From an uncultured Marinifilum sp. (GTDB taxonomy: Bacteria > Bacteroidota > Bacteroidia > Bacteroidales > Marinifilaceae), in contig NZ_OY781918.1 in NCBI RefSeq assembly GCF_963677195.1, positions 4,018,923 to 4,082,922 on the forward strand: a DNA stretch of 64,000 nucleotides, written 5' to 3'. The notes under the pieces were generated by a model that did not search any database, was not told where the DNA came from, and saw only the letters and a program-made list of their open reading frames with translations. Shown one piece after another: positions 8,392 through 17,118 of this stretch. Position numbers and translations under genes: made by a program. Each line of letters begins with the position of its first letter. The first letter of the stretch is position 1.

Positions 8392-8991
8392 ATGAAAGCA
8401 GTTTTAACAGGTGATATAATTAATTCGAGAAAGGGAAATGTAACAGAATGGCTTAACTCTCTAAAAACAGTATTACAAAAATACGGTAACGAACCTAAAC
8501 AATGGGAAATTTACAGAGGTGATAGTTTTCAACTTGTAATTTCGCCAGAAGAAGCATTAGTTGCTGCTTTTCATATTAAAGCCAGCCTTAAACAAACGAA
8601 AAACTACGATGTTAGAATAGGTATAGGCTTAGGAGAAGAAAGCCACAGTGCATACAAAGTAAGCGAATCAAATGGAGGAGCTTATGTAAATTCGGGCGAG
8701 TGTTTTGAAAAACTTAAAAAACAAACACTTGCACTAGGATCGAACAATAATGACTTTGATAATACCATCAATTTAATTTTAAGCCTTATTTTACTATCAG
8801 CAAACAGCTGGAGTAATACTGTTGCTAAAACAATAAAAACAAGCCTGGAAAATCCTGATAAGCATCAAAAAGAAATAGCAAAACTTTTAGGAAAATCGCA
8901 AAGTAGTATTAGCGAAGCCTTGAAAAGAGGTGGATATGAAGAAATTTTAAAAATAAATAATTTTTATAGAGCTCAATTATCCAAATTATGA
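8392..8991 (+). CDS. SatD family protein: cyclase-like N-terminal domain plus C-terminal HTH
   Basis: 199 residues from ATG 8392; the TTG at 8389 is too close to the promoter to be preferred. Residues 1 to about 120 match the SatD family and also read like a class III nucleotidyl cyclase/GGDEF-type fold: TGDIINS with Asp8, YRGDSFQLV with Asp44, a helix EEALVAAFHIKASL, VRIGIGLGE, and GGAYVNSGE. Both acidic metal-site positions of that fold are present. Residues about 157-185 form a helix-turn-helix (KEIAKLLGKSQSSISEALKRGGYEE). I infer a DNA-binding regulator with a nucleotide- or metal-sensing domain, likely acting on the three dyads upstream. Family function is not established. It overlaps the DUF3307 gene by 4 bp (ATGA). 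Confidence 0.75.
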   Translation: MKAVLTGDIINSRKGNVTEWLNSLKTVLQKYGNEPKQWEIYRGDSFQLVISPEEALVAAFHIKASLKQTKNYDVRIGIGLGEESHSAYKVSESNGGAYVNSGECFEKLKKQTLALGSNNNDFDNTINLILSLILLSANSWSNTVAKTIKTSLENPDKHQKEIAKLLGKSQSSISEALKRGGYEEILKINNFYRAQLSKL

Positions 8992-9689
8992 TAGAACTAA
9001 CATTAAAATTATTAATTGCCCATGTATTAGGCGACTTTGTATTTCAATCGGACAAGTGGGTCGAAAACAAAAAACAAAACAGGCATAAATCACCTTATTT
9101 ATATTATCACCTTTTAATCCATTTGCTGACAACCTGTGCAGTTCTTCAATTTAAAATATCCTATTGGCCAATTGTAATTACAATTGTATTAAGCCACTAT
9201 ATTATAGATTTAGTAAAACTAAATTTTAAGCACAGTAACTTGTATTTTATTCTAGATCAATTAGCTCATATTATAGTAATTGGAATATTAGTATATATTT
9301 ACGAACCATTTACAGTAAAATTTGATTTACTATACTCAACCCAGTCTTTAATTTTAATTTTAGCCATATTATGCGTTACCTACGTATCTGCAATACTTAT
9401 GAAATTAATAATGAACAAATGGGTTTTGGATGAAGATAATTCGAACGACTCATTAAAACATGCTGGAAAGTACATTGGTATTTTAGAACGTCTTTTTGTG
9501 TTCGGTTTTATAGTCCTTAACCAATGGGCAGCCATAGGTTTATTAATTACAGCAAAATCTGTTTTTAGGTTTGGAGATCTCTCTCGTGCTAAAGACAGAA
9601 AACTTACCGAGTACATATTAATTGGAACATTGCTAAGTTTTGGCTTTGCATTTTTAATAGGATTAATATATCTGCAAATTAAACAATAG
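8988..9689 (+). CDS. DUF3307 family integral membrane protein
   Basis: 233 residues with about six hydrophobic segments. The N-terminal LLIAHVLGDFVFQSDKWV and a later ILDQLAHIIVI region are characteristic of DUF3307 proteins. The His/Asp residues in HVLGDF, the HLLIHLL region, LSHYIIDLVK and LDQLAH lie in membrane segments and could bind a metal or lipid headgroup. Translationally coupled to the SatD gene through ATGA, so the pair is one unit: a soluble regulator/sensor and a membrane protein. Function is unknown. Nothing in the sequence suggests a transporter family I recognise. Confidence 0.78.
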   Translation: MIELTLKLLIAHVLGDFVFQSDKWVENKKQNRHKSPYLYYHLLIHLLTTCAVLQFKISYWPIVITIVLSHYIIDLVKLNFKHSNLYFILDQLAHIIVIGILVYIYEPFTVKFDLLYSTQSLILILAILCVTYVSAILMKLIMNKWVLDEDNSNDSLKHAGKYIGILERLFVFGFIVLNQWAAIGLLITAKSVFRFGDLSRAKDRKLTEYILIGTLLSFGFAFLIGLIYLQIKQ

Positions 9690-9705
9690 ATAACAGTAAT
9701 AACAC

Positions 9706-10293
9706 ATGCAAGAATCGAACAAAAATATGCAACAAAAAACACGATGCAACTGGGCCGGTAAGGATCCACTTTACTGCGATTATCATGATAATGAATGGGG
9801 AGTACCCTTACACAATGATCAACTACTGTTTGAGTTTCTTATTTTAGAAGGAGCGCAAGCAGGATTAAGCTGGATTACCATTTTGCGAAAACGGGAAAAT
9901 TACCGCAAAGCTTTCGATAATTTTAATCCTAATATTGTAGCAAACTACGATGATAAAAAAGTAGAAGAATTATTAAAAAACGAAGGAATAGTTAGAAACA
10001 AACTGAAAATTAATGCTGCAATTAAGAATGCTAAAGCATTTTTAGCTGTGCAAAAAGAATACGGCAGTTTCGATAAATACATTTGGAGTTTTACCGATGG
10101 AAAAACCATTAAAAATTCTTGGAAAAATTTATCGGAAGTTCCTGCCTTTACCAATGAAGCAACTGCCATGAGCAAAGCCTTAAAAAAAAGAGGATTTAAA
10201 TTTATAGGACCAACAATTTGCTATGCTTTTATGCAGGCTACTGGCATGGTTAACGATCACACTACAGATTGTTTTAGATACAACGAAGTATAA
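9706..10293 (+). CDS. tag: DNA-3-methyladenine glycosylase I
   Basis: 195 residues, the usual length for Tag. It removes 3-methyladenine from alkylated DNA in base excision repair. Signature segments are RCNWAGKDPLYCDYHDNEWGV near the N-terminus, EGAQAGLSWITILRKRENYR, and the C-terminal GPTICYAFMQATGMVNDH. The Cys and His of the first segment, with a His and Cys of NDHTTDC, form the family's zinc site. An internal ATG at 9727, just before the conserved start, is a possible alternative start. It follows the DUF3307 gene by 16 bp, so it may be read from the same promoter. A hairpin closes the unit. Confidence 0.92.
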   Translation: MQESNKNMQQKTRCNWAGKDPLYCDYHDNEWGVPLHNDQLLFEFLILEGAQAGLSWITILRKRENYRKAFDNFNPNIVANYDDKKVEELLKNEGIVRNKLKINAAIKNAKAFLAVQKEYGSFDKYIWSFTDGKTIKNSWKNLSEVPAFTNEATAMSKALKKRGFKFIGPTICYAFMQATGMVNDHTTDCFRYNEV

Positions 10294-10327
10294 GACTACC
10301 CCAAAACTCAATAGCTTGGGGTAGTCT
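10293..10327. terminator. Hairpin between convergent tag and M56-TonB genes
   Basis: AGACTACCCCAA (10293-10304) and TTGGGGTAGTCT (10316-10327) form a perfect 12-bp stem overlapping the tag stop. There is no strong T-run, so termination efficiency is uncertain. Confidence 0.6.
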
Positions 10328-10348
10328 CGAAAATCTACAACTCTTTAA

Positions 10349-12685
10349 TTACGCCTTAAAATAAATTGGAACAGTATAAGATACGCTCACTTTTTGTCCT
10401 CTTTGCATGCCCGGTTTCCATATTGGCAAACTATTTACAATCTGCAAAGCAATAGCATCTATCTCCTTATTTCTTGTTCCTCGTGCCACTTTAGCCTTTA
10501 CAACTTCACCTTTTTCATTCACCACAAAGCTTACAAAACATCTTGTACCGGTTAAATATTTTGAATCCAGAGCCTTCACCTTTTTTTCGATGAATTTTTT
10601 CAATTTTTTATGTCCTCCTGGATACTCTGGCATTTCCTCTACAATAACAAAAACAGTTTCTTCACCTTTTTTCTGTTTTTTTTCAATATTGTTTGATAAA
10701 GAATCAGATTCAAGCTTATCAATTATTATTATTCCCTGATCATTATGTAATTCAAAATTAACTGGTACAGTATAAACAACACTCACAGGTTCGCCTTTCG
10801 ATTTAGCTGGTTTCCATTTAGGCATAGCTTTAACTACACGAAGCGCTTCGGCATCTAAAGATGGACTGACACCACGAACAATATGAGCACTATCAACAAC
10901 ACCCAATTTATTTACAATGAAAGTGGCAAATACTCTACCTGTTTCACCTTTTTTCTGTGCCTCTTCGGGATATTTAACAGTTCGGGCAATAAACTTTTGC
11001 AACTCCAATTGTCCTCCAGGAAATTCAGGTTTTGAACCTACAGCTGCAGTAGCTTTGCCCACCTTTATAATTTGACCTTCTTTAAACTTTTCACCCTCTA
11101 CATTTGTTTGCCTTTCACCATCTTTTAATCCGAAGCTTATTGGCACAGTATAAGAAACATTCACCTTTTTACCACTCTGTTCTCCTGGAATCCAGTTTGG
11201 CAATGATTTAATTACTCTTAAAGCTTCATTATCAAGAAGAGGATTTACACCTCTTACCACTCTTTCCCCTTCAATTTTTCCTTCGTCCGATACAATAAAA
11301 GTTACAAATACCCGGCCTTTAATATCTTTTTTTAATGCCTCTTTAGGATATACTATCGATTTAGCAATGTGATCTCTTAATGCTTTTGGGCCACCAGGAA
11401 ACTCTGGCATTTTTTCAACAATCACGAAAATTGGTTTACCATTAAGTGTTTGTTTTGTTGGTTTATTCATTTTCTTATTGCCAATAGTCTTTTTAACCAC
11501 TTTCGAAGCTGTCTTTTGCGATTTCATTTTTATTTTCAGAAAGTAATCCTCTTTTTTCTTACCATTTAAAATAAAATCTTCGACTGCCATTTTTTTTGTT
11601 TCCATACCAACAAATGAAATCATTAGATTAGCATCTTTTGCCACCTGCAATTCAAATTTTCCATAAATATCAGTCACAGTTCCAACAGTAGAATTTTCCA
11701 CAAGAATAGCTACTCCGGGCATTGCTTTGTTATCCTCAGCAATTACCAAACCGGCAATTTTTACCTCTTCCTGCTTTTGTATCTCTACAACTTCTACCTC
11801 CTTAGCGTTGGCTTCATAAGTAATTTGAAGATTAAAAAACAATACTGCTAAAACAGCAGGTATCATTAATAACAATTTATAGCGCCTGTTTCCATGGCTT
11901 TTATCTTTCGACATCATAATCATTCGTTTTTTATTAATGGAATAATTAAAGTTGTTTGCTAAACCAACAACTTCGGCTCCCATAATTTGGTTAATTAATA
12001 GTGCCTGATATTGCCCGATGTTGTAGCCACGCGCTATAACTCCATCGTCAGCCAATAATTCATGCGTTTGTTTAAGGGCCAGCTGAAAAAGCCACACAAA
12101 TGGATTGAACCAAAAAATAATGGTCATCAATTCAACAAAAAGCAGATCGATCCAATGCTTTTGCTGTGCATGAACTTTTTCGTGGGTTAATATATTTCGA
12201 CGAGACTCGTTAACAAACTCCTCCCTGCTAATTACAATGTATCCAAAAAATGTAAAAGCAGGTATCTCTTTATCCAATACAACTACTTTACAATTATCTA
12301 TTAGCGTACATTCCGTTCCTAATATCATCCGATAGATTTGACTAATTTTCACCAAACTTCGTATTAACAAAACCAATGCAACAGCTAAGTAAATCGCCAA
12401 AATTAAATTAGAAATGGTAAAAACATTTGTCTGTACGGGTTCCGATTCTATAGTTCCAATCAATAAAGGAAGCATTTCAATATCGGGCTGAGAACTTACT
12501 GTATCGACCAAAATTGTATATGGTATTTTTACAAATGGTAAAAAAATAGATAAAAGAATACTCAACATTAAATAAGCTCGTATCTCAACAAAAAACCTTT
12601 CGTTTCGCAAAAACAAAAAGTATATCAGATAAAACAAAGCCAATATAACCGATGATTGCAGAAAATACTCATGTAAATCTGTCAT
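10349..12685 (-). CDS. BlaR1-like M56 metallopeptidase fused to regulatory-like domain and three TonB C-terminal domains
   Basis: 778 residues. N-terminal membrane segments (about 10-30, 38-60, 90-112) bracket an M56 peptidase whose zinc motif is HEKVH at 168-172, with HELLADD further on. A fourth membrane segment lies near 270-290 (LLLMIPAVLAVLFFNL). The outside part holds one carboxypeptidase-regulatory-like domain (about 306-390) and then three TonB-C-like domains, each opening with a (K/E)MPEFPGG-type motif and ending VSYTVP-like. In BlaR1/MecR1 systems the peptidase responds to a signal by inactivating the partner repressor. That repressor gene lies 2 bp upstream. The signal here is unknown; envelope stress is a guess. 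Confidence 0.88.
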   Translation of the reverse strand: MTDLHEYFLQSSVILALFYLIYFLFLRNERFFVEIRAYLMLSILLSIFLPFVKIPYTILVDTVSSQPDIEMLPLLIGTIESEPVQTNVFTISNLILAIYLAVALVLLIRSLVKISQIYRMILGTECTLIDNCKVVVLDKEIPAFTFFGYIVISREEFVNESRRNILTHEKVHAQQKHWIDLLFVELMTIIFWFNPFVWLFQLALKQTHELLADDGVIARGYNIGQYQALLINQIMGAEVVGLANNFNYSINKKRMIMMSKDKSHGNRRYKLLLMIPAVLAVLFFNLQITYEANAKEVEVVEIQKQEEVKIAGLVIAEDNKAMPGVAILVENSTVGTVTDIYGKFELQVAKDANLMISFVGMETKKMAVEDFILNGKKKEDYFLKIKMKSQKTASKVVKKTIGNKKMNKPTKQTLNGKPIFVIVEKMPEFPGGPKALRDHIAKSIVYPKEALKKDIKGRVFVTFIVSDEGKIEGERVVRGVNPLLDNEALRVIKSLPNWIPGEQSGKKVNVSYTVPISFGLKDGERQTNVEGEKFKEGQIIKVGKATAAVGSKPEFPGGQLELQKFIARTVKYPEEAQKKGETGRVFATFIVNKLGVVDSAHIVRGVSPSLDAEALRVVKAMPKWKPAKSKGEPVSVVYTVPVNFELHNDQGIIIIDKLESDSLSNNIEKKQKKGEETVFVIVEEMPEYPGGHKKLKKFIEKKVKALDSKYLTGTRCFVSFVVNEKGEVVKAKVARGTRNKEIDAIALQIVNSLPIWKPGMQRGQKVSVSYTVPIYFKA

Positions 12686-12687
12686 AT

Positions 12688-13059
12688 CTATTTCTCCTTC
12701 TCAATTTGTCGCTTAGCAATTTCTATCATTTCTTCTAATTCCTGAATGCTTAGCTTATTATCCTTAGCAAAGAAAGATGCCATTCGAGAAAACGATCCAT
12801 TAAAATAATTTGTCACCAAAGCTCCTGCTTTAAAGCCCGAATAATCTTCTTTAGGAATCTTTACTATAAACAAATGCGATTTTCCTGCCGGAATTTTATT
12901 AACAAATCCTTTTTTTTCCAAAGCATTCATTACGGTAGCCACAGTAGTATAAGCCGGTTTTGGATCGGGAAACCTAACCACAACCTCTCTTACGCTGGCT
13001 TTTTCCAGCTCCCATACAATTTGCATTACTTGCTCTTCTGCTTTCGTTAACTCCTTCAT
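12688..13059 (-). CDS. BlaI/MecI-family transcriptional repressor
   Basis: 123 residues, typical for BlaI/MecI. The N-terminal winged helix (ELTKAEEQVMQIVWELEKAS, then KPAYTTVATVMNALEKKGF) recognises DNA. The C-terminal helices (LSIQELEEMIEIAKRQIEK) dimerise. It precedes the M56-TonB gene by 2 bp and is surely cotranscribed with it. The upstream region holds three TACTAA-N4-TTAGTA-type dyads, strong candidates for its autoregulatory operators. By family analogy, cleavage or loss of the repressor after M56 signalling would induce the operon. Confidence 0.92.
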   Translation of the reverse strand: MKELTKAEEQVMQIVWELEKASVREVVVRFPDPKPAYTTVATVMNALEKKGFVNKIPAGKSHLFIVKIPKEDYSGFKAGALVTNYFNGSFSRMASFFAKDNKLSIQELEEMIEIAKRQIEKEK

Positions 13060-13084
13060 AACAAACTTTACTTTTAGATTAATC

Positions 13085-13142
13085 TACTACAAACTTAGTA
13101 CTAATTTTTTAGTAGACAAATTTTATTACTAAAAACTTAGTA
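13085..13142. promoter_or_regulatory. Triple BlaI-type operator
   Basis: Three 16-bp dyads: 13085-13100 (TACTAC-AAAC-TTAGTA), 13099-13114 (TACTAA-TTTT-TTAGTA) and 13127-13142 (TACTAA-AAAC-TTAGTA). Two have perfect 6-bp arms; the first has one mismatch. Starts are 14 and 28 bp apart, and the first two share two bases. They lie between the blaI-like gene and the divergent small membrane protein gene, so both could be controlled. Confidence 0.8.
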
Positions 13143-13212
13143 GATAATTTTATTTCGCATAACAATTTTGAATAATGTCTGCGTTTTTATTAACTATGCA
13201 AAAAATTAATTG

Positions 13213-13674
13213 ATGGAAAAATTCGAACTATCTCCTTCTGATTATCCTATCGGGAAAAGAGTAAGGAAAGAGCTGTCTTTATTAGGACTTTTAGTACTAA
13301 TACTTTTCTTTTTTGTGGGTTTAAATGTTGTTTATTTTACATCGGTATTTTTCATGTACATTCTGCTTTTACTCTTAAAGCGCAATAGAATTATTATTAA
13401 ATTAAAATTTGATAATGAAAATAAAGAACTCATACTTTACTATTATTATTTAATATTTTTAAAAGGAGAAGAACACATTCCATACCCTAAATTAATAAGT
13501 AAATTAAGCATGAAACGTTTCGGTTTTGGTGCCGCAACCGAAACTTTGGAAATTTTTAAAGGCAAAATTCTTTCTGGGGAAATTCGCAAAGACGGTAAAT
13601 GGAAATGGCCCAAAGAGCAAATAAGATTGATTTCCGAAAAATTATCTGAGATCGACAAAAATAATTCTTACTAA
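13213..13674 (+). CDS. Small membrane protein of unknown function
   Basis: 153 residues from ATG 13213; a TTG directly before it is unlikely to be used. Residues about 22-58 form one long or two short hydrophobic segments (LLGLLVLILFFFVGL, then FFMYILLLLLK). The remainder is a positively charged cytoplasmic domain of mixed strand/helix with no motif I recognise. The gene is divergent from the BlaI-like repressor and shares its operator region, so it may belong to that regulon. It is followed by the promoter of the Omp85-like gene. Confidence 0.65.
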   Translation: MEKFELSPSDYPIGKRVRKELSLLGLLVLILFFFVGLNVVYFTSVFFMYILLLLLKRNRIIIKLKFDNENKELILYYYYLIFLKGEEHIPYPKLISKLSMKRFGFGAATETLEIFKGKILSGEIRKDGKWKWPKEQIRLISEKLSEIDKNNSY

Positions 13675-13731
13675 TTTAAGTTAAGAAAGGTACAATTCAT
13701 ATTTAGAAGTTAAGAGCAAGCTCAATTTATT

Positions 13732-13739
13732 TATCTTTG
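13732..13739 (+). promoter_or_regulatory. Promoter -7 element for the Omp85-like gene
   Basis: TATCTTTG is a perfect TAnnTTTG match 15 bases before the TTG start at 13755. It supports that start, with a leader of roughly nine bases. No clear -33 TTG is visible. Confidence 0.5.
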
Positions 13740-13754
13740 ATATAGAAATAGTAA

Positions 13755-15722
13755 TTGTCATTAAAATCAGATCTTATTCGTAATTTATTAACATATATTA
13801 TTCTATTGCTTCTTTTTATCGGAAACTCAATTATTGCAAACGGGCAACAAGTAATTTCCGACACCCTTTTTTCTCCTCTCCCCAAAAATCATTTACAAGA
13901 CAGCACTATTATAATTTCGCGCGATACCATTATATTTTTAATGGATACCGTTCATGAGAGAAATAAAAAAGAACAAAAAAGTGGTAGTAAATTTTACCAT
14001 GCCATAAAACGAGGTGCCTACAAACGAAAACTCACCAAAGAGCTTTATAAATTATTTTTTGTTGCTCCAGATAAAATGTCGCCTACCGATACAATTAAAA
14101 CAGAGCGAAGCGAAACTGCCTTTGTTATTTATCAGGGTAAAATAATTCGAAATATAGAAGTTAAAGTACTAGAACCTTTTGGATCGAGTTTATACGACAC
14201 AACAAAAGTAGCTACCAGCTGGATTGAAACAACAGGAAATAAGCTTCATCATACCAGTAGAAGGAGCCATTTAAAACGCTTGTTGCATATTAATTCAGGA
14301 GATAAAGTTGACGCCTATCAGTTAGCTGATAATGAACGCTTAATTCGTCAGCTCGACTATATTAAAGATGCCTATTTTAAAGTTATTCCTGTTTCGGGAT
14401 CAGGTAAATTTGTAGATCTTCAATTGTGGGTTAAAGATCAGTTTTCCTGGGGTGCTAATTTAAATCTTGGCTCCGATTTTTCGAGCGAATTTGAGTTTTA
14501 TAGCCGAAATTTATATGGAATTGGGCACGAATTTAGCAATACATTTCATTACGAATCTAGCGAAAATCAGAAATTTGGATACTCAGGAATGTATAAAATA
14601 AAAAATCTTAAAAGATTATATATTAATGCTACTTTTAACTATCAAAATACCTACGAAAAAGCAGTAATTGGAGTCGATTTTGAAAAAGAATTTGAAACAT
14701 ACAACACCAAGCGTGCAGGTGGATTTAGTCTTTCCAAGACTATGAGAGCAGATGAAATTATGGATGATGATCCCATATTAAATGAAATTCCACTTGATTT
14801 TAATTACGGAAATATTTGGTACGGAAGAGCTTACAAATTAAACGCTAAAAATCTATTTGCAAGAAGGCGCATGTTTATTACGGGGCGAATTTCGAGCCGA
14901 AAATTCTTTGAAAGACCAGAAACAGGACCTGAGTTAAACCAATTTTTTCACAACAATATTCTTTATTTATCGGGCCTAAGTATTAGTCAAATTCAGTACT
15001 ACAAAAGTAATTTAATTTACAATTTTGGTAGAACTGAGGATATTCCTTACGGATTTTTAGCCCAAATGAATGTTGGTTACGAAGACCGGGAATATTCGCA
15101 CCGATTTTATCTAGGCTTTGATTTACAAAAAGCAAGCTACATAAGAAAAACAAAAAGTTATCTTTTTAATCGGCTAGCAATTGGTGGCTTTTTTAATTCT
15201 AAACGATTCGAACAGGGTACTCTAATTGCTCAGTCGAATTTTTTTAGCCGAATTAGAAAAATTGGGGCTTTGCGATTTAGAAATTTTGGTAGCTTAAAAT
15301 ATACTCTTGGAATAAGACGATTTCCTGAAGAATTTATCACTATAAACAATAAATATGGAATTCGTGGTTTTAATAGTGAACAAGTTAGCGGAACACAAAA
15401 AATTACTTTAAATCTGGAAACAGTAACATTTACACCTTATATGCTTGGTGGTTTTAAATTTGCATTTTACAGTTTTGCAGATATGGGAATTATTGGAAGT
15501 AATAATAAAAATATCTTTAAAGAAGATTACCATTACGGATTAGGAGTTGGTATTAGACTACACAACGAAAATCTTGTTTTTAAAACCATACAAATACGAT
15601 TTGCATATTATCCAAAAGCTCCTAATGATTTTAGCTCTGCAGGATTTCGTTTATCGGGCGAAGAACGACCTAAGTTTAATGATTTTAAAGTTAGTCAACC
15701 AGAAACTATATCTTTCGAGTAA
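13755..15722 (+). CDS. Omp85/BamA-like outer membrane protein
   Basis: 655 residues. A TTG start is required: the codon before it is a stop and the next ATG lies after the signal peptide (LLTYIILLLLFIGNSIIANGQ). After a short basic linker come one or two POTRA-like segments (VIYQGKIIRNIEVKVLEPFG; LLHINSGDKVDAYQLADNER with IRQLDYIKDAYFKV). Then comes a long stretch of alternating polar/aromatic residues typical of a beta barrel, ending in a terminal strand region. Omp85 proteins insert or export other proteins through the outer membrane. This one is shorter in POTRA content than BamA and is probably a specialised paralogue. It ends 2 bp from the convergent MATE gene. Confidence 0.72.
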   Translation: MSLKSDLIRNLLTYIILLLLFIGNSIIANGQQVISDTLFSPLPKNHLQDSTIIISRDTIIFLMDTVHERNKKEQKSGSKFYHAIKRGAYKRKLTKELYKLFFVAPDKMSPTDTIKTERSETAFVIYQGKIIRNIEVKVLEPFGSSLYDTTKVATSWIETTGNKLHHTSRRSHLKRLLHINSGDKVDAYQLADNERLIRQLDYIKDAYFKVIPVSGSGKFVDLQLWVKDQFSWGANLNLGSDFSSEFEFYSRNLYGIGHEFSNTFHYESSENQKFGYSGMYKIKNLKRLYINATFNYQNTYEKAVIGVDFEKEFETYNTKRAGGFSLSKTMRADEIMDDDPILNEIPLDFNYGNIWYGRAYKLNAKNLFARRRMFITGRISSRKFFERPETGPELNQFFHNNILYLSGLSISQIQYYKSNLIYNFGRTEDIPYGFLAQMNVGYEDREYSHRFYLGFDLQKASYIRKTKSYLFNRLAIGGFFNSKRFEQGTLIAQSNFFSRIRKIGALRFRNFGSLKYTLGIRRFPEEFITINNKYGIRGFNSEQVSGTQKITLNLETVTFTPYMLGGFKFAFYSFADMGIIGSNNKNIFKEDYHYGLGVGIRLHNENLVFKTIQIRFAYYPKAPNDFSSAGFRLSGEERPKFNDFKVSQPETISFE

Positions 15723-15724
15723 GC

Positions 15725-17056
15725 TTAAATTTTACTTTCTTTCCAATTTACAAACCGAAGGTAAAACCAAGAAGCCAAAGCAAGAAAACCCGCATAAAAA
15801 TACTCCGAGATCCACACTCCTGAAATTGGCAAACGAAAAACTTCAATAAGCATATAAACACCGCCTAAATAAAATACCAAAACCAAAATTTCTATTAGCA
15901 AGGCATGAAAAGTATTTCCTGTTCCCGAAACACCCTGAAACAAAGTAATTGCAATAGGAAACAATAATGCTGCACCAAAAATAACATACAACACTGGTTT
16001 GGTATCTGAAATTAAACTTGCCTCTTCGGTATAAATTGAGATAACAAGTTCTGGGTTTATCATACTTACTCCTACCAATATCAATACACATAAAAAGGAA
16101 AGTTTTATGGTTTTAAAAATTACTGGTAATACCTCTTTTTGATTTCCCTCACCAATTACTTGGCTAACCAAAGTATTAGCTGCCGAGGCAAAAGCCCATA
16201 CAGGAACCATTATCAATACATATATGCTTCTTATGATGTTAGAAATTGCCAGTTCTCTCTCTCCCATTTTCTCTACTAACAAAAAGAAAATAAACCAACA
16301 CGACAAGGATAAAAAATTCTGAATCATCATAGGAAATGATACTTTCAACAATCGGCCATATAAACTTTTATCGATACTTGGAAAAGCAAATATATTGTAT
16401 TTTTCAATTGGAGTTTTACGAAGTGTATAAACAATAAAAAATACCAATACAGATACTTCGGCAATTACCGAAGCCAATGCTGCTCCTTTAATTCCCATTT
16501 CGGGTAAACCAAATTCACCAAAAATTAAGGAGTAATCGAAAAATATATTAATAATGGCCATAAAAGCTGTACTCCAACTAATTATTTTAGTTTTAGCAAC
16601 TCCAATATAAAAGGCTCTAAATAACAAATTAATACATGCAAAAAGAATTCCCCATGCACGAACCGAAATATAATCGTTACTAGCCTGAAAAATTGCATCC
16701 GATTTTACAATGGTTTTCAATATTGGCGGAGACAGAATTTGCATAAATCCCAACAGCAAAACCGATAAAGCCACAAGAAAATACAAAGCATGATCGAAAG
16801 TTTTTCCTACCAACTTATAATTTCCTTCTCCATATCGGCGTGCAATTACTATTTGTACACCTAAACCAAATCCCCAAGCAAGCATTATTACTGCAAAATA
16901 AAAAATAGTTGCAATGGCTGCTGCACCCAAAGCTGTCTCGCTTAGGTGTCCCAAAAAAGCAGTATCGGTTAGTGCAATTATATTTTGAGCTATACTACCT
17001 AAAATAATAGGATAAGCAATTTTCCAGATATTAGAATAATTGGTCTGTATTTTCAC
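15725..17056 (-). CDS. MATE family efflux transporter
   Basis: 443 residues with twelve hydrophobic segments arranged as two related halves, as in MATE/NorM pumps. The N-terminal segment IWKIAYPIILGSIAQNIIALTDTAFLGHL is the typical opening, and GVSMINPELVISIYTE lies in the second half. MATE proteins export organic cations or other small molecules in exchange for Na+ or H+. The substrate is not predictable. The stop is 2 bp from the convergent Omp85-like gene. Upstream it shares orientation with the DPP-like peptidase gene but is separated from it by a terminator. Confidence 0.9.
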   Translation of the reverse strand: MKIQTNYSNIWKIAYPIILGSIAQNIIALTDTAFLGHLSETALGAAAIATIFYFAVIMLAWGFGLGVQIVIARRYGEGNYKLVGKTFDHALYFLVALSVLLLGFMQILSPPILKTIVKSDAIFQASNDYISVRAWGILFACINLLFRAFYIGVAKTKIISWSTAFMAIINIFFDYSLIFGEFGLPEMGIKGAALASVIAEVSVLVFFIVYTLRKTPIEKYNIFAFPSIDKSLYGRLLKVSFPMMIQNFLSLSCWFIFFLLVEKMGERELAISNIIRSIYVLIMVPVWAFASAANTLVSQVIGEGNQKEVLPVIFKTIKLSFLCVLILVGVSMINPELVISIYTEEASLISDTKPVLYVIFGAALLFPIAITLFQGVSGTGNTFHALLIEILVLVFYLGGVYMLIEVFRLPISGVWISEYFYAGFLALASWFYLRFVNWKESKI

Positions 17057-17073
17057 AACAATAGTAATAAGAT

Positions 17074-17104
17074 AAAAAAGCCGGTTCCAAAAATTGAAAC
17101 CGGC
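17074..17104 (-). terminator. Terminator downstream of the S9 peptidase gene
   Basis: GCCGGTTCC (17080-17088) and GAAACCGGC (17096-17104) form a stem with one G-T pair. The A-run at 17074-17079 gives the U-tract on the minus strand. Confidence 0.7.
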
Positions 17105-17118
17105 GAAAATTAATTCTT

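Noticed and set aside
15547..15849. Plus-strand 100-codon frame across the Omp85/MATE junction
   Set aside because: Out of frame with both real genes, low-complexity Lys-rich, and overlapping both.
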